From Actinomycetota bacterium (GTDB taxonomy: Bacteria > Actinomycetota > Thermoleophilia > Gaiellales > Gaiellaceae): a stretch of 24,491 bases of DNA. Positions 15,052 to 22,426 of this stretch are shown here, piece after piece. The stretch's first letter is position 1. Each line of letters opens with the position of its first letter. The position numbers and the translations under genes are program-made. The DNA lies in contig PMMN01000033.1 in the NCBI GenBank assembly GCA_003162235.1, positions 17,935 through 42,425 of the forward strand, given 5' to 3'. The notes below the pieces were generated by a model. It saw nothing but the letters and a program-made list of their open reading frames with translations. It did no database searches and was not told where the DNA came from.

Positions 15052-16433
15052 AGCCGCTGAGAAGCGTAGGCGGGCAGCTCCTTGCCGCTCTCATCGGGGT
15101 GGTGTTGATAGCGCTCGCGACGACGTACCTGATGGTCGTGCCGACGCTCGACCAGAACCTTGTTTCGAACCGGTTAAACGAGCTTGAGCGCTCGGCGAAC
15201 AACGTCGCAGCCGCTGTTCCCAGAGTGAGCCAGCTTTACCTGCAGTCGTACGCCTTGGACAGCGCTTCGGAGGTTGACGCCCGTGTCGTCGTCTTCCAGA
15301 CCTTAGGCCCACCGCTCGAGTTGCTCGTGCAAGCCGATTCGCTGACAACGGCGCCGCCGGCTATCTCGAAAGACAGGATCGCGCTCGAGGCCGCCAAGAC
15401 CGGGCGGGTGGTGCGCGGAACCGTGAAGAGAGGCGGCGTGCGTCGCGCGGAGGTGGCCGAGTCGGTCCCGGAGACATCGGAGGTGGTTCTCCTCTCCGGC
15501 TCTCTGAGTGGCGTGAAGCGAACCGTCTCGAGCGTGAGACGGCAGCTACTGGTCGCCGCCTTTCCGTCTCTCGTGCTCGCGCTCGCGCTCGGTTTTTTGG
15601 GAGCGCGCGGGCTTTCACGGCGGGTGAGGCGGCTCGAGCGCGCCGCCGACCGTATAGCTGCAGGGGAGTTCGAGGAACCGGTCGAAGACGGCGGCAACGA
15701 CGAGATCGGCGAGCTAGCTCGCAGCTTCGAGCGCATGCGGCTTCGTCTCGCGCAACTCGAGGAGGCGCGGCGAGAGTTCATCGCCAATGCATCTCACGAG
15801 TTGAGAACACCGATCTTCGCGCTATCGGGTTCACTCGAACTCCTGGCCGAGGAAGAGATGGACGAGCAAAGCAGGGGGGAATTCATCGAGACGATGCGCG
15901 GCCAAGTGGAGCGCCTGCGCAAGCTGGCGACCGCCTTACTCGATCTGTCGCGACTCGACGCGGGACTGGATCTGACCCTCGAGCCGCTCCCGCTCGCTCC
16001 AGTAGCGGAGGCGCTGGGAAAGGAGTTCAAGGCTGCGGCGGAGCTATTAGAGCATCCGCTCTCGGTCTCTCTGGAGGCGTCGCCCGTCGCGCGGGCCGAC
16101 GAGCAGAGGACACTCCAGATCGGCCGTATCCTGCTCGAGAACGCTCTCTTACACACGCCTCGCGGAACCGCGGTCGCCATTCGCGTGACGGAGAGCGGCG
16201 AAAACGGCGTGCTCACAGTCGCGGACGGAGGTTCGGGCATACCCACAACCGATCAGGAGCGCGTGTTCGAGCGCTTTTTCCGGCTTGAAGGTGAGCGGTC
16301 GTCGGGTAGCGGCTTGGGGCTTGCGATAGCCCGAGAATGGGCAATGAGGATGGGTGGAACCGTGACGCTCGACTCTCGACCCGGCTCAACAAGGTTTTCG
16401 CTCGAGCTTCCGCTCGCAGGCGACGAGGCCTAG
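15048..16433 (+). CDS. Sensor histidine kinase (HAMP, HisKA, HATPase)
   Basis: A 461-residue membrane sensor kinase and cognate partner of the upstream regulator. TM1 is at about residues 10-32 and TM2 at about 167-186 (LLVAAFPSLVLALALGFLG). The roughly 130-residue extracytoplasmic region between them has no family I recognise. A HAMP linker follows (RRVRRLERAADRIAAGEF ... DEIGELARSFERM). The phosphoacceptor H250 is in FIANASHELRTPIFALSG. The ATP-binding domain has the N box LLENALLHTPRG, G1 VADGGSGIP, the F box VFERFFRLEGE and G2 GSGLGLAIARE. The signal is unknown. A 12-bp-arm hairpin follows the stop by four bases. Confidence 0.95.
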   Translation: MKPLRSVGGQLLAALIGVVLIALATTYLMVVPTLDQNLVSNRLNELERSANNVAAAVPRVSQLYLQSYALDSASEVDARVVVFQTLGPPLELLVQADSLTTAPPAISKDRIALEAAKTGRVVRGTVKRGGVRRAEVAESVPETSEVVLLSGSLSGVKRTVSSVRRQLLVAAFPSLVLALALGFLGARGLSRRVRRLERAADRIAAGEFEEPVEDGGNDEIGELARSFERMRLRLAQLEEARREFIANASHELRTPIFALSGSLELLAEEEMDEQSRGEFIETMRGQVERLRKLATALLDLSRLDAGLDLTLEPLPLAPVAEALGKEFKAAAELLEHPLSVSLEASPVARADEQRTLQIGRILLENALLHTPRGTAVAIRVTESGENGVLTVADGGSGIPTTDQERVFERFFRLEGERSSGSGLGLAIAREWAMRMGGTVTLDSRPGSTRFSLELPLAGDEA

Positions 16434-16437
16434 CCGG

Positions 16438-16465
16438 GATGCCGTTTTCACGTGGAAACGGTGTC
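16438..16465. terminator. 28-bp palindrome after the histidine kinase (terminator, parS-like core)
   Basis: The arms GATGCCGTTTTC and GGAAACGGTGTC pair over all 12 positions (three as G-T) around the loop ACGT, four bases after the kinase stop. As RNA this is a good terminator hairpin without a T-tract. As DNA the centre is TTTTCACGTGGAAA, which resembles the parS core (TTTCACGTGAAA) with one extra base in each arm. Terminator is the simpler reading. Confidence 0.6.
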
Positions 16466-16602
16466 TAGCGTACGCAACCGCTTGCTCTACGAACGCGAAC
16501 GACCAGCATGGCGCGAGCACAACGAGGGAATAGACTGCAGATCTGTCGAGAAGGGGCGCTAGATTCGTCTCGGCTCGAGAACGAGGACGTGAGGATAGGA
16601 CG

Positions 16603-17016
16603 ATGAGCTCGGAAAGCGCAGTCATCAATCTGACGATTCCGGCGAAGGCGGAGTACATCACGCTCGGCCGTCTGGCGCTGACGGCGCTAGCTCGCGCACG
16701 AGATTTTCCGGAAGAGACCCTCGCCGATCTCAAGCTGGCGCTCACCGAGGCATGCTCCAACTCGGTTCGACACGCATACGGGCCCGGCGACGGCACCGTC
16801 GAGCTCCTCTATGAGCTCTGGCCCGACCGGCTGGTGGTCGAGGTGAGCGACGAGGGGAGCGGTTTCGAACCGCCGAGCGGCCTCGAAGAGCTAGGTGATC
16901 CCGGTGAAGGCGGACTCGGACTCGCAATCATCCGCGAACTCGTCGACGATCTCGAAATCACCGAAAAGGCAGGCGGGGGATCACGTCTTCGATTCGTAAA
17001 AAAACTCGGCGATTGA
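16603..17016 (+). CDS. RsbW/SpoIIAB-like ATP-binding anti-sigma kinase
   Basis: A 137-residue stand-alone GHKL ATPase domain of the anti-sigma factor/serine kinase type. The N box is LALTEACSNSVRHAYGP with the Mg-binding Glu-Asn, G1 is EVSDEGSGFEPP and G2 is EGGLGLAIIRELVDD. The ending GGGSRLRFVKKL is typical of RsbW-type domains. These proteins usually bind a sigma factor or phosphorylate an anti-anti-sigma STAS protein; neither partner is in the window. GAGG lies 8 bases before the ATG. The stop overlaps the TTG start of the trehalose synthase (TTGA), so the regulator and the sugar enzyme are coupled, an informative pairing for stress control. Confidence 0.88.
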   Translation: MSSESAVINLTIPAKAEYITLGRLALTALARARDFPEETLADLKLALTEACSNSVRHAYGPGDGTVELLYELWPDRLVVEVSDEGSGFEPPSGLEELGDPGEGGLGLAIIRELVDDLEITEKAGGGSRLRFVKKLGD

Positions 17017-18353
17017 AAGAAGTTCGCGGCATTAGCGAGAAGCGCTTGTCTCGATCGGATCGCCCGGGGACGATGCTGCAGCTCGTCAACACCGGCCATA
17101 AGTCGCTCGCCGACTACGGGACGATCGTCTCACGGGGGCTGATGGAAGAGATCAAGCGGCTGGCCGAGCCGCTTCAGGGCCTTCGCGTGCTGCACCTTTC
17201 GGCGACGGCGTTCGGTGGCGGAGTGGCCGAGATCCAGTACACGCTGATACCGCTGATGCGCGACGCCGGTCTCGACGTTGAGTGGCGCGTCATTCACGGC
17301 CAGGAGGAGTTCTTCAACGTCACCAAGGCGGTTCACAACGCCCTTCAGGGCGATCCCCGAGGCCTTTCGGCCGAGGACCGCGCGATCTTCGGCCGCTACA
17401 ACGAGCTCAATGCCGCGCAACTCGACGACTCCGACTACGACATCATCATCATTCACGATCCCCAGCCCGTCGCGGTAATCGACCACTTTCCCTCCTCGAA
17501 GGCCAAGTGGATCTGGCGCTGTCATATCGATCTCTCGACGCCGAACTCGGGCGTGATCGATTTTCTGGTGCCGTCGATCGCGCGCTTCGACGCGATGATC
17601 TTCCACTTAAAGCAGTACATCCCCGACCGCCCCGGTCTTCCTCCGGCATTCATCTGGCCGCCGGCGATCGATCCGCTCGCGCCGAAGAACATGGCCCTAT
17701 CGAGAGAGGATGCAGCGTACATACTCGATCAGTTCGGGATTGACGTCGAGCGCCCGCTCCTGACACAGGTCTCGCGCTTCGACCCCTGGAAGGATCCGCT
17801 CGGCGTGATCGATGCCTACCGCCTCGTCAAGGAGAAGTTCCCCGACGTGCAGCTGGCGCTCGTCGGCTCGATGGCCCACGACGATCCCGAGGGCTGGGAC
17901 TTCTACAACCGGACCCTCGCCTATGCGGACGGCGATCCGGACATCTTCATCCTCTCGAACCTGAACAACGTGGGCTCGGTCGAGGTCAACGCGTTCCAGG
18001 TCCACTCCGACGTCGTGATCCAGAAGTCGATCCGCGAAGGCTTCGGTCTGACCGTCTCGGAGGGGTTGTGGAAGGGCCGCCCGACCGTCGCCGGCCGCGT
18101 CGGCGGCATCGTCAGTCAGATCCGCGACCGCGAGACGGGCTGGCTGGTGGAATCGCCGGAGGAGTGCGCTCGTGCCTGCATCGAGGCGATGAACGATCCC
18201 GCGGCGGCGCGCGCCATGGCTCTGAAGGGCAAGGAAGACGTTCGCCGTAAGTTCCTGACGCCGCGCCTTCTGCGTGACTGGTTGGTGCTCTTCAACCGAC
18301 AGCTAGGGAACGACACCGGCGGCGTCGAGGTCGAGATGGTGGCGAGCGTCTGA
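17013..18353 (+). CDS. treT: Trehalose glycosyltransferring synthase (TreT-like, GT4)
   Basis: A 446-residue GT-B glycosyltransferase matching the TreT group, which joins NDP-glucose and glucose to form trehalose. Family features are LQLVNTGHKSLADYGTIVS at the start, VLHLSATAFGGGVAEIQYTL, the acceptor-lobe WRCHIDLSTPN, QVSRFDPWKDPLGVIDAYR at the donor lobe and the E-x7-E motif in IREGFGLTVSEGLWKGRP. The start is TTG overlapping the upstream stop. The family-typical region begins near LQLVNTGH, so an internal ATG at 17073 is possible. Sixty bases downstream is a GT20 enzyme, which gives two possible trehalose routes side by side. Direct enzymatic assignment from sequence alone is good but not certain; a related GT4 with another acceptor cannot be excluded. 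Confidence 0.83.
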   Translation: MKEVRGISEKRLSRSDRPGTMLQLVNTGHKSLADYGTIVSRGLMEEIKRLAEPLQGLRVLHLSATAFGGGVAEIQYTLIPLMRDAGLDVEWRVIHGQEEFFNVTKAVHNALQGDPRGLSAEDRAIFGRYNELNAAQLDDSDYDIIIIHDPQPVAVIDHFPSSKAKWIWRCHIDLSTPNSGVIDFLVPSIARFDAMIFHLKQYIPDRPGLPPAFIWPPAIDPLAPKNMALSREDAAYILDQFGIDVERPLLTQVSRFDPWKDPLGVIDAYRLVKEKFPDVQLALVGSMAHDDPEGWDFYNRTLAYADGDPDIFILSNLNNVGSVEVNAFQVHSDVVIQKSIREGFGLTVSEGLWKGRPTVAGRVGGIVSQIRDRETGWLVESPEECARACIEAMNDPAAARAMALKGKEDVRRKFLTPRLLRDWLVLFNRQLGNDTGGVEVEMVASV

Positions 18354-18413
18354 GCCCGCCGACGGGGCGCCGCCCGCCTGTTCCGGGCGACGAGCGAGTA
18401 GGCTTCAAGCGCC

Positions 18414-19934
18414 GTGGGTAAGCGACGACCGATCATCGTCGTCTCAAACCGGGGTCCGGTCACCTATCACTACGTGTCCGGCAATACCCGGGAGGCCGCT
18501 CGTGGCGGCGGCGGTCTGGTGACCGCTCTGGCCAGCCTGGCGAGCCACCATCGCGTTACCTGGATCGCCAGCGCGATGAGCGACGCCGATCGTGAGGTCG
18601 CTCTCGAGAGTGGTTCCGCGGGCATTGAGGAGCGCACCCACACCGGGGCGAGCTACCGCCTGCGTTTCGTAGCGCACGAACCGGCGGCGTACGACTGGTA
18701 CTACGACGTCATCGCCAACCCGACGCTCTGGTTCTTACAGCACTATTTGTGGTATCTCGTCCACCAGCCCACGCATGGCAAGGGCCGGCTCGATCAAGCC
18801 TGGCGTGAGGGGTACGTCCCGGTTAACTACGCCTTCGCGGAGGCTGTTCTCGACGAATTGGCCCGCGAGCCGGGCGCCGTCGTGTTCTTTCACGATTACC
18901 ACCTCTACCTCGCGCCTCGGTTCGTCCGAAACCGGGCTCCCGAGGCCGCGCTGCTTCATTTCGTCCACATCCCCTGGGTCCAGTCGGATTACTGGCACGT
19001 TCTCCCCGCCGAGATCCGCGTCGCCATCCACGACGGCTTGCTCGCCAACGACCTGGTCAGCTTTCAAACGCCAAGGTGGCAGCGGAACTTCCTTCAGTCG
19101 ACCGAAGAGATTGTGGCTGGAAAGCGCAGCTCGGACGGCTCGACGATCTCCTACGCGGGCAAGCGAACGCGCGTCAGCGCGCGAGCGATTTCGGTCGACG
19201 TCGCCGAGTTCGAAAAGCTGCGCGAGCACCCGCGCGTTCTCGAGCATGAGCGCCTCATCCTCGAGACGAGACCGGAGTTCCTGGTCGTACGTGTCGATCG
19301 CACCGATCCCTCGAAGAACATCGTCCGTGGGTTCGAGGCCTTCGAGCTCCTCCTCGAGACGCACCCCGAGCTGCATCGACGGGTGACGATGCTGGCGCTA
19401 CTCGATCCGTCGCGCCAGAACATCCCCGAGTACGCGGAGTATCTGGGCGCGATCCGACGCGAGGCGCGATCCATCAACGAGCGTTTCCGGAGTCCCGACT
19501 GGACACCGATCGATCTTCAGATCCACGACGACTTCCATCAGTCGGTGGCCGCCTACAAGCAGTACGACGTCCTGTTCGTGAACGCGGTCTACGACGGCCT
19601 CAACCTCGTCGCCAAGGAGGGTCCGCTCGTTAACAGCCGCGACGGTGTGCTGGTGCTCTCGGAGAACACCGGCGCGTATGAGGAGCTCGGTCCCTACTCG
19701 GTGGTGATCAACCCGTTCGACGTCCGCGGGCAAGCCGATGCGATCTTCGAAGCGCTGACGATGCCCGCCGACGATCGCCGGCGCCGGATCGACGCGATCC
19801 GTACGCGGGTGCGCGAGCACGACCTCCGTTGGTGGATTGGAGCCCAACTGGCCGATCTCGACAGCTGCACGAGCAGAGGCGGTCGGCGCCCGGCGCGTCT
19901 GTCTCCGGTCGCCAGATTACGCAAGAAGGCATGA
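18414..19934 (+). CDS. otsA: Trehalose-6-phosphate synthase homologue (GT20)
   Basis: A 506-residue GT20 enzyme. Typical members make trehalose-6-phosphate from UDP- or ADP-glucose and glucose-6-phosphate. The opening IIVVSNRGPVTYH and the glycine loop AARGGGGLVTAL match the donor-binding start. HDYHLYLAPRFVR and HFVHIPWVQSDYW are the central motifs. VDRTDPSKNIVRGFEAFE replaces the common RLDYxKG, keeping the Arg, Asp and Lys. VNAVYDGLNLVAKEGPLVN is the donor C-lobe motif. Start GTG 18414 opens on the first strand, with only a distant GAGTAGG as a ribosome site. No OtsB phosphatase is nearby. Glucosylglycerol-phosphate or validoxylamine-type GT20 chemistry is an alternative. The stop overlaps the UbiA start (ATGA). 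Confidence 0.82.
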   Translation: MGKRRPIIVVSNRGPVTYHYVSGNTREAARGGGGLVTALASLASHHRVTWIASAMSDADREVALESGSAGIEERTHTGASYRLRFVAHEPAAYDWYYDVIANPTLWFLQHYLWYLVHQPTHGKGRLDQAWREGYVPVNYAFAEAVLDELAREPGAVVFFHDYHLYLAPRFVRNRAPEAALLHFVHIPWVQSDYWHVLPAEIRVAIHDGLLANDLVSFQTPRWQRNFLQSTEEIVAGKRSSDGSTISYAGKRTRVSARAISVDVAEFEKLREHPRVLEHERLILETRPEFLVVRVDRTDPSKNIVRGFEAFELLLETHPELHRRVTMLALLDPSRQNIPEYAEYLGAIRREARSINERFRSPDWTPIDLQIHDDFHQSVAAYKQYDVLFVNAVYDGLNLVAKEGPLVNSRDGVLVLSENTGAYEELGPYSVVINPFDVRGQADAIFEALTMPADDRRRRIDAIRTRVREHDLRWWIGAQLADLDSCTSRGGRRPARLSPVARLRKKA

Positions 19935-20818
19935 CGGCAACCGAAGAGCCCTCGCGGGCGCCGGTCATCTGGCGCCTGAGCTCGCTCGTGAAGATCGAGC
20001 ACACTCTCTTCGCGCTTCCGTTCGCCTATGTGGGCGCCCTGCTCGCCCGTCGCTCGGCGGGGGCGCTACCAAGCTGGTTAGAGATGCTCTGGATCACGCT
20101 GGCGATGGTGAGCGCGCGCTCTCTGGCAATGGGGATCAACCGGCTAGTCGACCGCGAGATCGATGCTCGTAATCCTCGAACGGCAGGTCGTGAGCTTCCG
20201 AGCGGCAGGCTCAGCTCGTCCCAGGTAACCGTCTTCTGCCTCGCCTCTCTCGCCCTGCTCGTGCTCGCCGCCTTTCGGCTCGCGCCCGCGGTTCGCTACC
20301 TCTGGCCGATACCGGTGCTGGCTTTCGTCGTCTATCCCTACCTGAAGCGGGTGACCTGGCTCTGCCATCTCTGGCTGGGCGCGACCATTGGTCTGGCTCC
20401 TTTCGGGGCCTGGCTGGCGCTGGGTGGCCCGGTCGTGGCGGCGCCGTTCGTGCTCTGGGTCGCCGTCGCCTGCTGGGTCGCGGGCTTCGACCTCTTCTAC
20501 TCGCTCTTCGACCTCGAGATCGATCGCGCTCAGGGGCTGCATTCCGTCGCGGCGCATTTTGGGGTCACCGGTGTTTTTCGCGGCGCCCGCTTGCTACACG
20601 TGATTACCGTGGCCGCTCTCGCCCTCGCCGGATACTCGGGCCACGCCGGGGTTCTTTGGGGACTCGGGGTCGCGGCTGTCGCGGCGCTCTTGACCTACGA
20701 GCACTTGATCGTCTCGCCGCGCGACCTGCGGCGCCTCAACGCCGCCTTCTTCACGGTCAACGGCGTAATCGCGGTCATCTTCCTGGGCTTCGTCCTGGCC
20801 GATACGCTCACGACCTAA
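19931..20818 (+). CDS. UbiA family prenyltransferase (MqnP/UbiA-like)
   Basis: A 295-residue integral membrane aromatic prenyltransferase with about eight or nine helices. Both prenyl-diphosphate/Mg sites are visible: NRLVDREIDARNPRTAGREL (N-x3-D-x3-D) and FDLFYSLFDLEIDRAQGLHS (D-x3-D). The second motif is close to the 4-hydroxybenzoate/MqnP subgroup, so a role in menaquinone synthesis is likely; the exact substrate is inferred. The start ATG overlaps the GT20 stop, although no metabolic link with trehalose is evident. The stop TAA directly abuts a short MITE-like element and forms its left flanking trinucleotide. Confidence 0.88.
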   Translation: MTATEEPSRAPVIWRLSSLVKIEHTLFALPFAYVGALLARRSAGALPSWLEMLWITLAMVSARSLAMGINRLVDREIDARNPRTAGRELPSGRLSSSQVTVFCLASLALLVLAAFRLAPAVRYLWPIPVLAFVVYPYLKRVTWLCHLWLGATIGLAPFGAWLALGGPVVAAPFVLWVAVACWVAGFDLFYSLFDLEIDRAQGLHSVAAHFGVTGVFRGARLLHVITVAALALAGYSGHAGVLWGLGVAAVAALLTYEHLIVSPRDLRRLNAAFFTVNGVIAVIFLGFVLADTLTT

Positions 20819-20853
20819 CCCCCGCGGTTGTACATCCCTGCCGGAACAAGCTC
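20819..20853. repeat. Short MITE-like element, copy D
   Basis: A 35-bp element immediately after the UbiA stop. Its reverse complement begins GAGCTTGTTCCGGCAGG and continues to TGTACAACC, matching copy C at 1969 at 22 of 28 positions but in the opposite orientation. Flanks are TAA on the left (the UbiA stop) and TTA on the right. Only the right end keeps the family terminus; the left end (CCCCCGCGG) is degenerate, so this may be a truncated copy. Confidence 0.55.
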
Positions 20854-20856
20854 TTA

Positions 20857-21162
20857 GGCTTTGCGTGTTTCTCTATCCTGGCCCCGTGAGCCATCGGCGC
20901 GACACGGGCAGTAGCGGTTAGTGAACGAGACAGCTAGATCTCTCGTGGGACGGCCGCTGCCGGTTCAAGCGCCGACGGCGTTTGTACGGATTCGCACGTA
21001 CCGTCGCGCCCGCTGCCTCGAGTGCAGCGCAAGGGGCTTCCGCTGCCGTCCTCGGCGGCGGCGCCTTCCCCGTCAGTAGTCCGTGCTCGCCGGAGCGCGG
21101 GATGGAGCGACCGTAACAGGGCGTTGGCAATCGGCGACGAAGCGGCGAGAATGGGAGAACTC
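20857..21162 (+). other. Leader region before the SAM hydrolase gene
   Basis: About 300 bases with no clear gene between the MITE-like copy and the SAM hydrolase start. It contains one small GTG-initiated frame (listed separately) and a TATCCT near 20873 that could be a weak -10 box. I looked for a SAM, SAH or cobalamin riboswitch consensus and did not recognise one. The long minus-strand frames through here are shadows. Confidence 0.4.
20921..21079 (+). CDS. Possible 52-residue basic, cysteine-containing small protein
   Basis: A GTG-started frame (MNETARSLVGRPLPVQ) whose second half is Arg-rich with three cysteines (RRARCLECSARGFRCRPRRR). It ends 83 bases before the SAM hydrolase start. There is no obvious ribosome site and the composition could simply reflect high GC, so this is a weak call recorded because nothing else explains the leader. 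No family recognised. Confidence 0.15.
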   Translation: MNETARSLVGRPLPVQAPTAFVRIRTYRRARCLECSARGFRCRPRRRRLPRQ

Positions 21163-21978
21163 GTGCGCTTTCGCTTCATCACCTTCCTGACCGACTTCGG
21201 TCTCCAGGACGACTTCGTCGGCACGTGCCACGGAGTGATCAAGCGGATCGCCCCCGACGTCGAGATCATCGACATCACGCACGGCATCGAGCCGCGGCGC
21301 CTTCTCCACGGAGCGCTGACGCTTGCCGACACGATTCCGTACATGCCGGTGGGAGTCCATCTCGCCGTAGTCGATCCGGGAGTCGGCACCGATCGTCGGG
21401 CCATGGCGCTCGAGGACAAGAGTGGGCGCGTCTACGTGGGCCCCGACAACGGGCTGTTGCTTCCGGTTGCCGAAGGGATGGGTGGGATAACGCAAGCCCA
21501 CCAGATCACCAATCGCAAGTACTCGCTGGAGGAGGTCTCGCCGACCTTCCACGGCCGCGACGTCTTCTCGCCGGCAGCGGCTTACCTGGCGCTGGGAGTG
21601 CCGCTCGAGGAGATGGGGCCGAAGATCGAGGTTGCGGATCTAATCCGGCTGGACATTCCGAAGCCGGAGGCGCGCAAAGGACGGATCAAGGCAGTGATCG
21701 TCGATACCGATCGCTTCGGGAACATGCAGCTCAACCTTCGCCACACCCATCTCGAGGCAACGGGCCTCGTCGTCGGGACGCAGATCGAGCTCGAGCACAA
21801 GGGCGAGCGCTACTACGCGATCACAGCTCGCACCTTCTCGGACGCCCGGCGCGGCGACATCATGCTCTACGAGGACTCCTTCCAGAACATCGCCGTCGCC
21901 ATCTCGGGTGGCGACGCGGCGGTCATGTTCGGCGCTACGCCGGGCGACAAGATCATCATCCGCCTGCGCGAAAGCTGA
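21163..21978 (+). CDS. S-adenosylmethionine hydrolase, adenosine-forming (DUF62/SAM hydroxide adenosyltransferase)
   Basis: A 271-residue member of the DUF62 fold shared with fluorinase and chlorinase. The common, non-halogenating members hydrolyse SAM to adenosine and methionine. The opening RFITFLTDFGLQDDFVG contains the catalytic Asp region. VVDPGVGTDRRAM carries the Asp-His/Arg water-activating area, then come YVGPDNGLLLP, SPTFHGRDVFSPAAAYL and, in the C-domain, VIVDTDRFGNMQLNL. The fluorinase-specific 23-residue loop is not seen. GTG 21163 is chosen because GGGAG sits five bases upstream and it gives the family N-terminus. ATG 21151 is an alternative that adds four residues. The ACT gene follows nine bases later. 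Confidence 0.9.
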   Translation: MRFRFITFLTDFGLQDDFVGTCHGVIKRIAPDVEIIDITHGIEPRRLLHGALTLADTIPYMPVGVHLAVVDPGVGTDRRAMALEDKSGRVYVGPDNGLLLPVAEGMGGITQAHQITNRKYSLEEVSPTFHGRDVFSPAAAYLALGVPLEEMGPKIEVADLIRLDIPKPEARKGRIKAVIVDTDRFGNMQLNLRHTHLEATGLVVGTQIELEHKGERYYAITARTFSDARRGDIMLYEDSFQNIAVAISGGDAAVMFGATPGDKIIIRLRES

Positions 21979-21987
21979 GATCGCGCA

Positions 21988-22404
21988 GTGATCGCGCTCG
22001 AGCTTCAGATACTCGCGGGCTCCTACGCGGTAAGCCGGCTTTCTCCCGACGCGCCGGTCCCGGAATGGGCGCGGGGAGAGCTCGTGGCGCTGACGCGGAC
22101 GCCGGATGAGCTCTCGATTGTCTCGCCGGCCGATTCGGTGCCCGAATCGGTTAAGAGCGAGCGAGGTTGGCGAGCTCTGCGCGTGGCGGGGCCGCTCGAT
22201 CTCTCGCTGATTGGGATCCTCGCGGCGCTGAGCGGCGTTCTGGCACAGGCGGAGATCCCGATCTTCGCGCTCTCGACCTTTTACACCGATTACTTTCTCG
22301 TCGGCGAACGAGACTTGGAACGAGCCTTACGCGCGCTCGAGTCGGCGGGTCACCGCGTAGTTCCGGCGGATAGCGCCGCGGATACGGCCGCCGGGCAACG
22401 ATGA
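21988..22404 (+). CDS. ACT domain-containing protein (CASTOR/ACT_7 type)
   Basis: A 138-residue small ligand-binding protein. Two ACT-like halves are visible. The first contains LQILAGSYAVSRLSPDAPVP and LTRTPDELSIVSP. The second has WRALRVAGPLDLSLIGILA and the typical IPIFALSTFYTDYFLVGE. Such stand-alone proteins are thought to sense amino acids; the ligand is unknown here. The start is GTG 21988, nine bases after the SAM hydrolase stop, and sufS begins 22 bases after its stop, so all are probably in one transcript. An amino-acid sensor beside a methionine-releasing enzyme and a cysteine desulfurase suggests sulfur amino acid control, which is inference. Confidence 0.82.
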   Translation: MIALELQILAGSYAVSRLSPDAPVPEWARGELVALTRTPDELSIVSPADSVPESVKSERGWRALRVAGPLDLSLIGILAALSGVLAQAEIPIFALSTFYTDYFLVGERDLERALRALESAGHRVVPADSAADTAAGQR

Positions 22405-22426
22405 GCGGCTCGGTACGATTGCTTGG

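Noticed and set aside
15300..15312. CCTTAGGCCC in the histidine kinase gene as another element end
   Set aside because: It is a short match inside conserved coding frame, without a partner end or flanking duplication.
20857..21162. A SAM, SAH or cobalamin riboswitch before the SAM hydrolase gene
   Set aside because: I could not recognise the conserved core of any of these; only a covariance search could settle it.
21163..21978. Fluorinase or chlorinase rather than SAM hydrolase
   Set aside because: The loop typical of fluorinase is not seen, and the gene sits among housekeeping sulfur genes with no halometabolite cluster.
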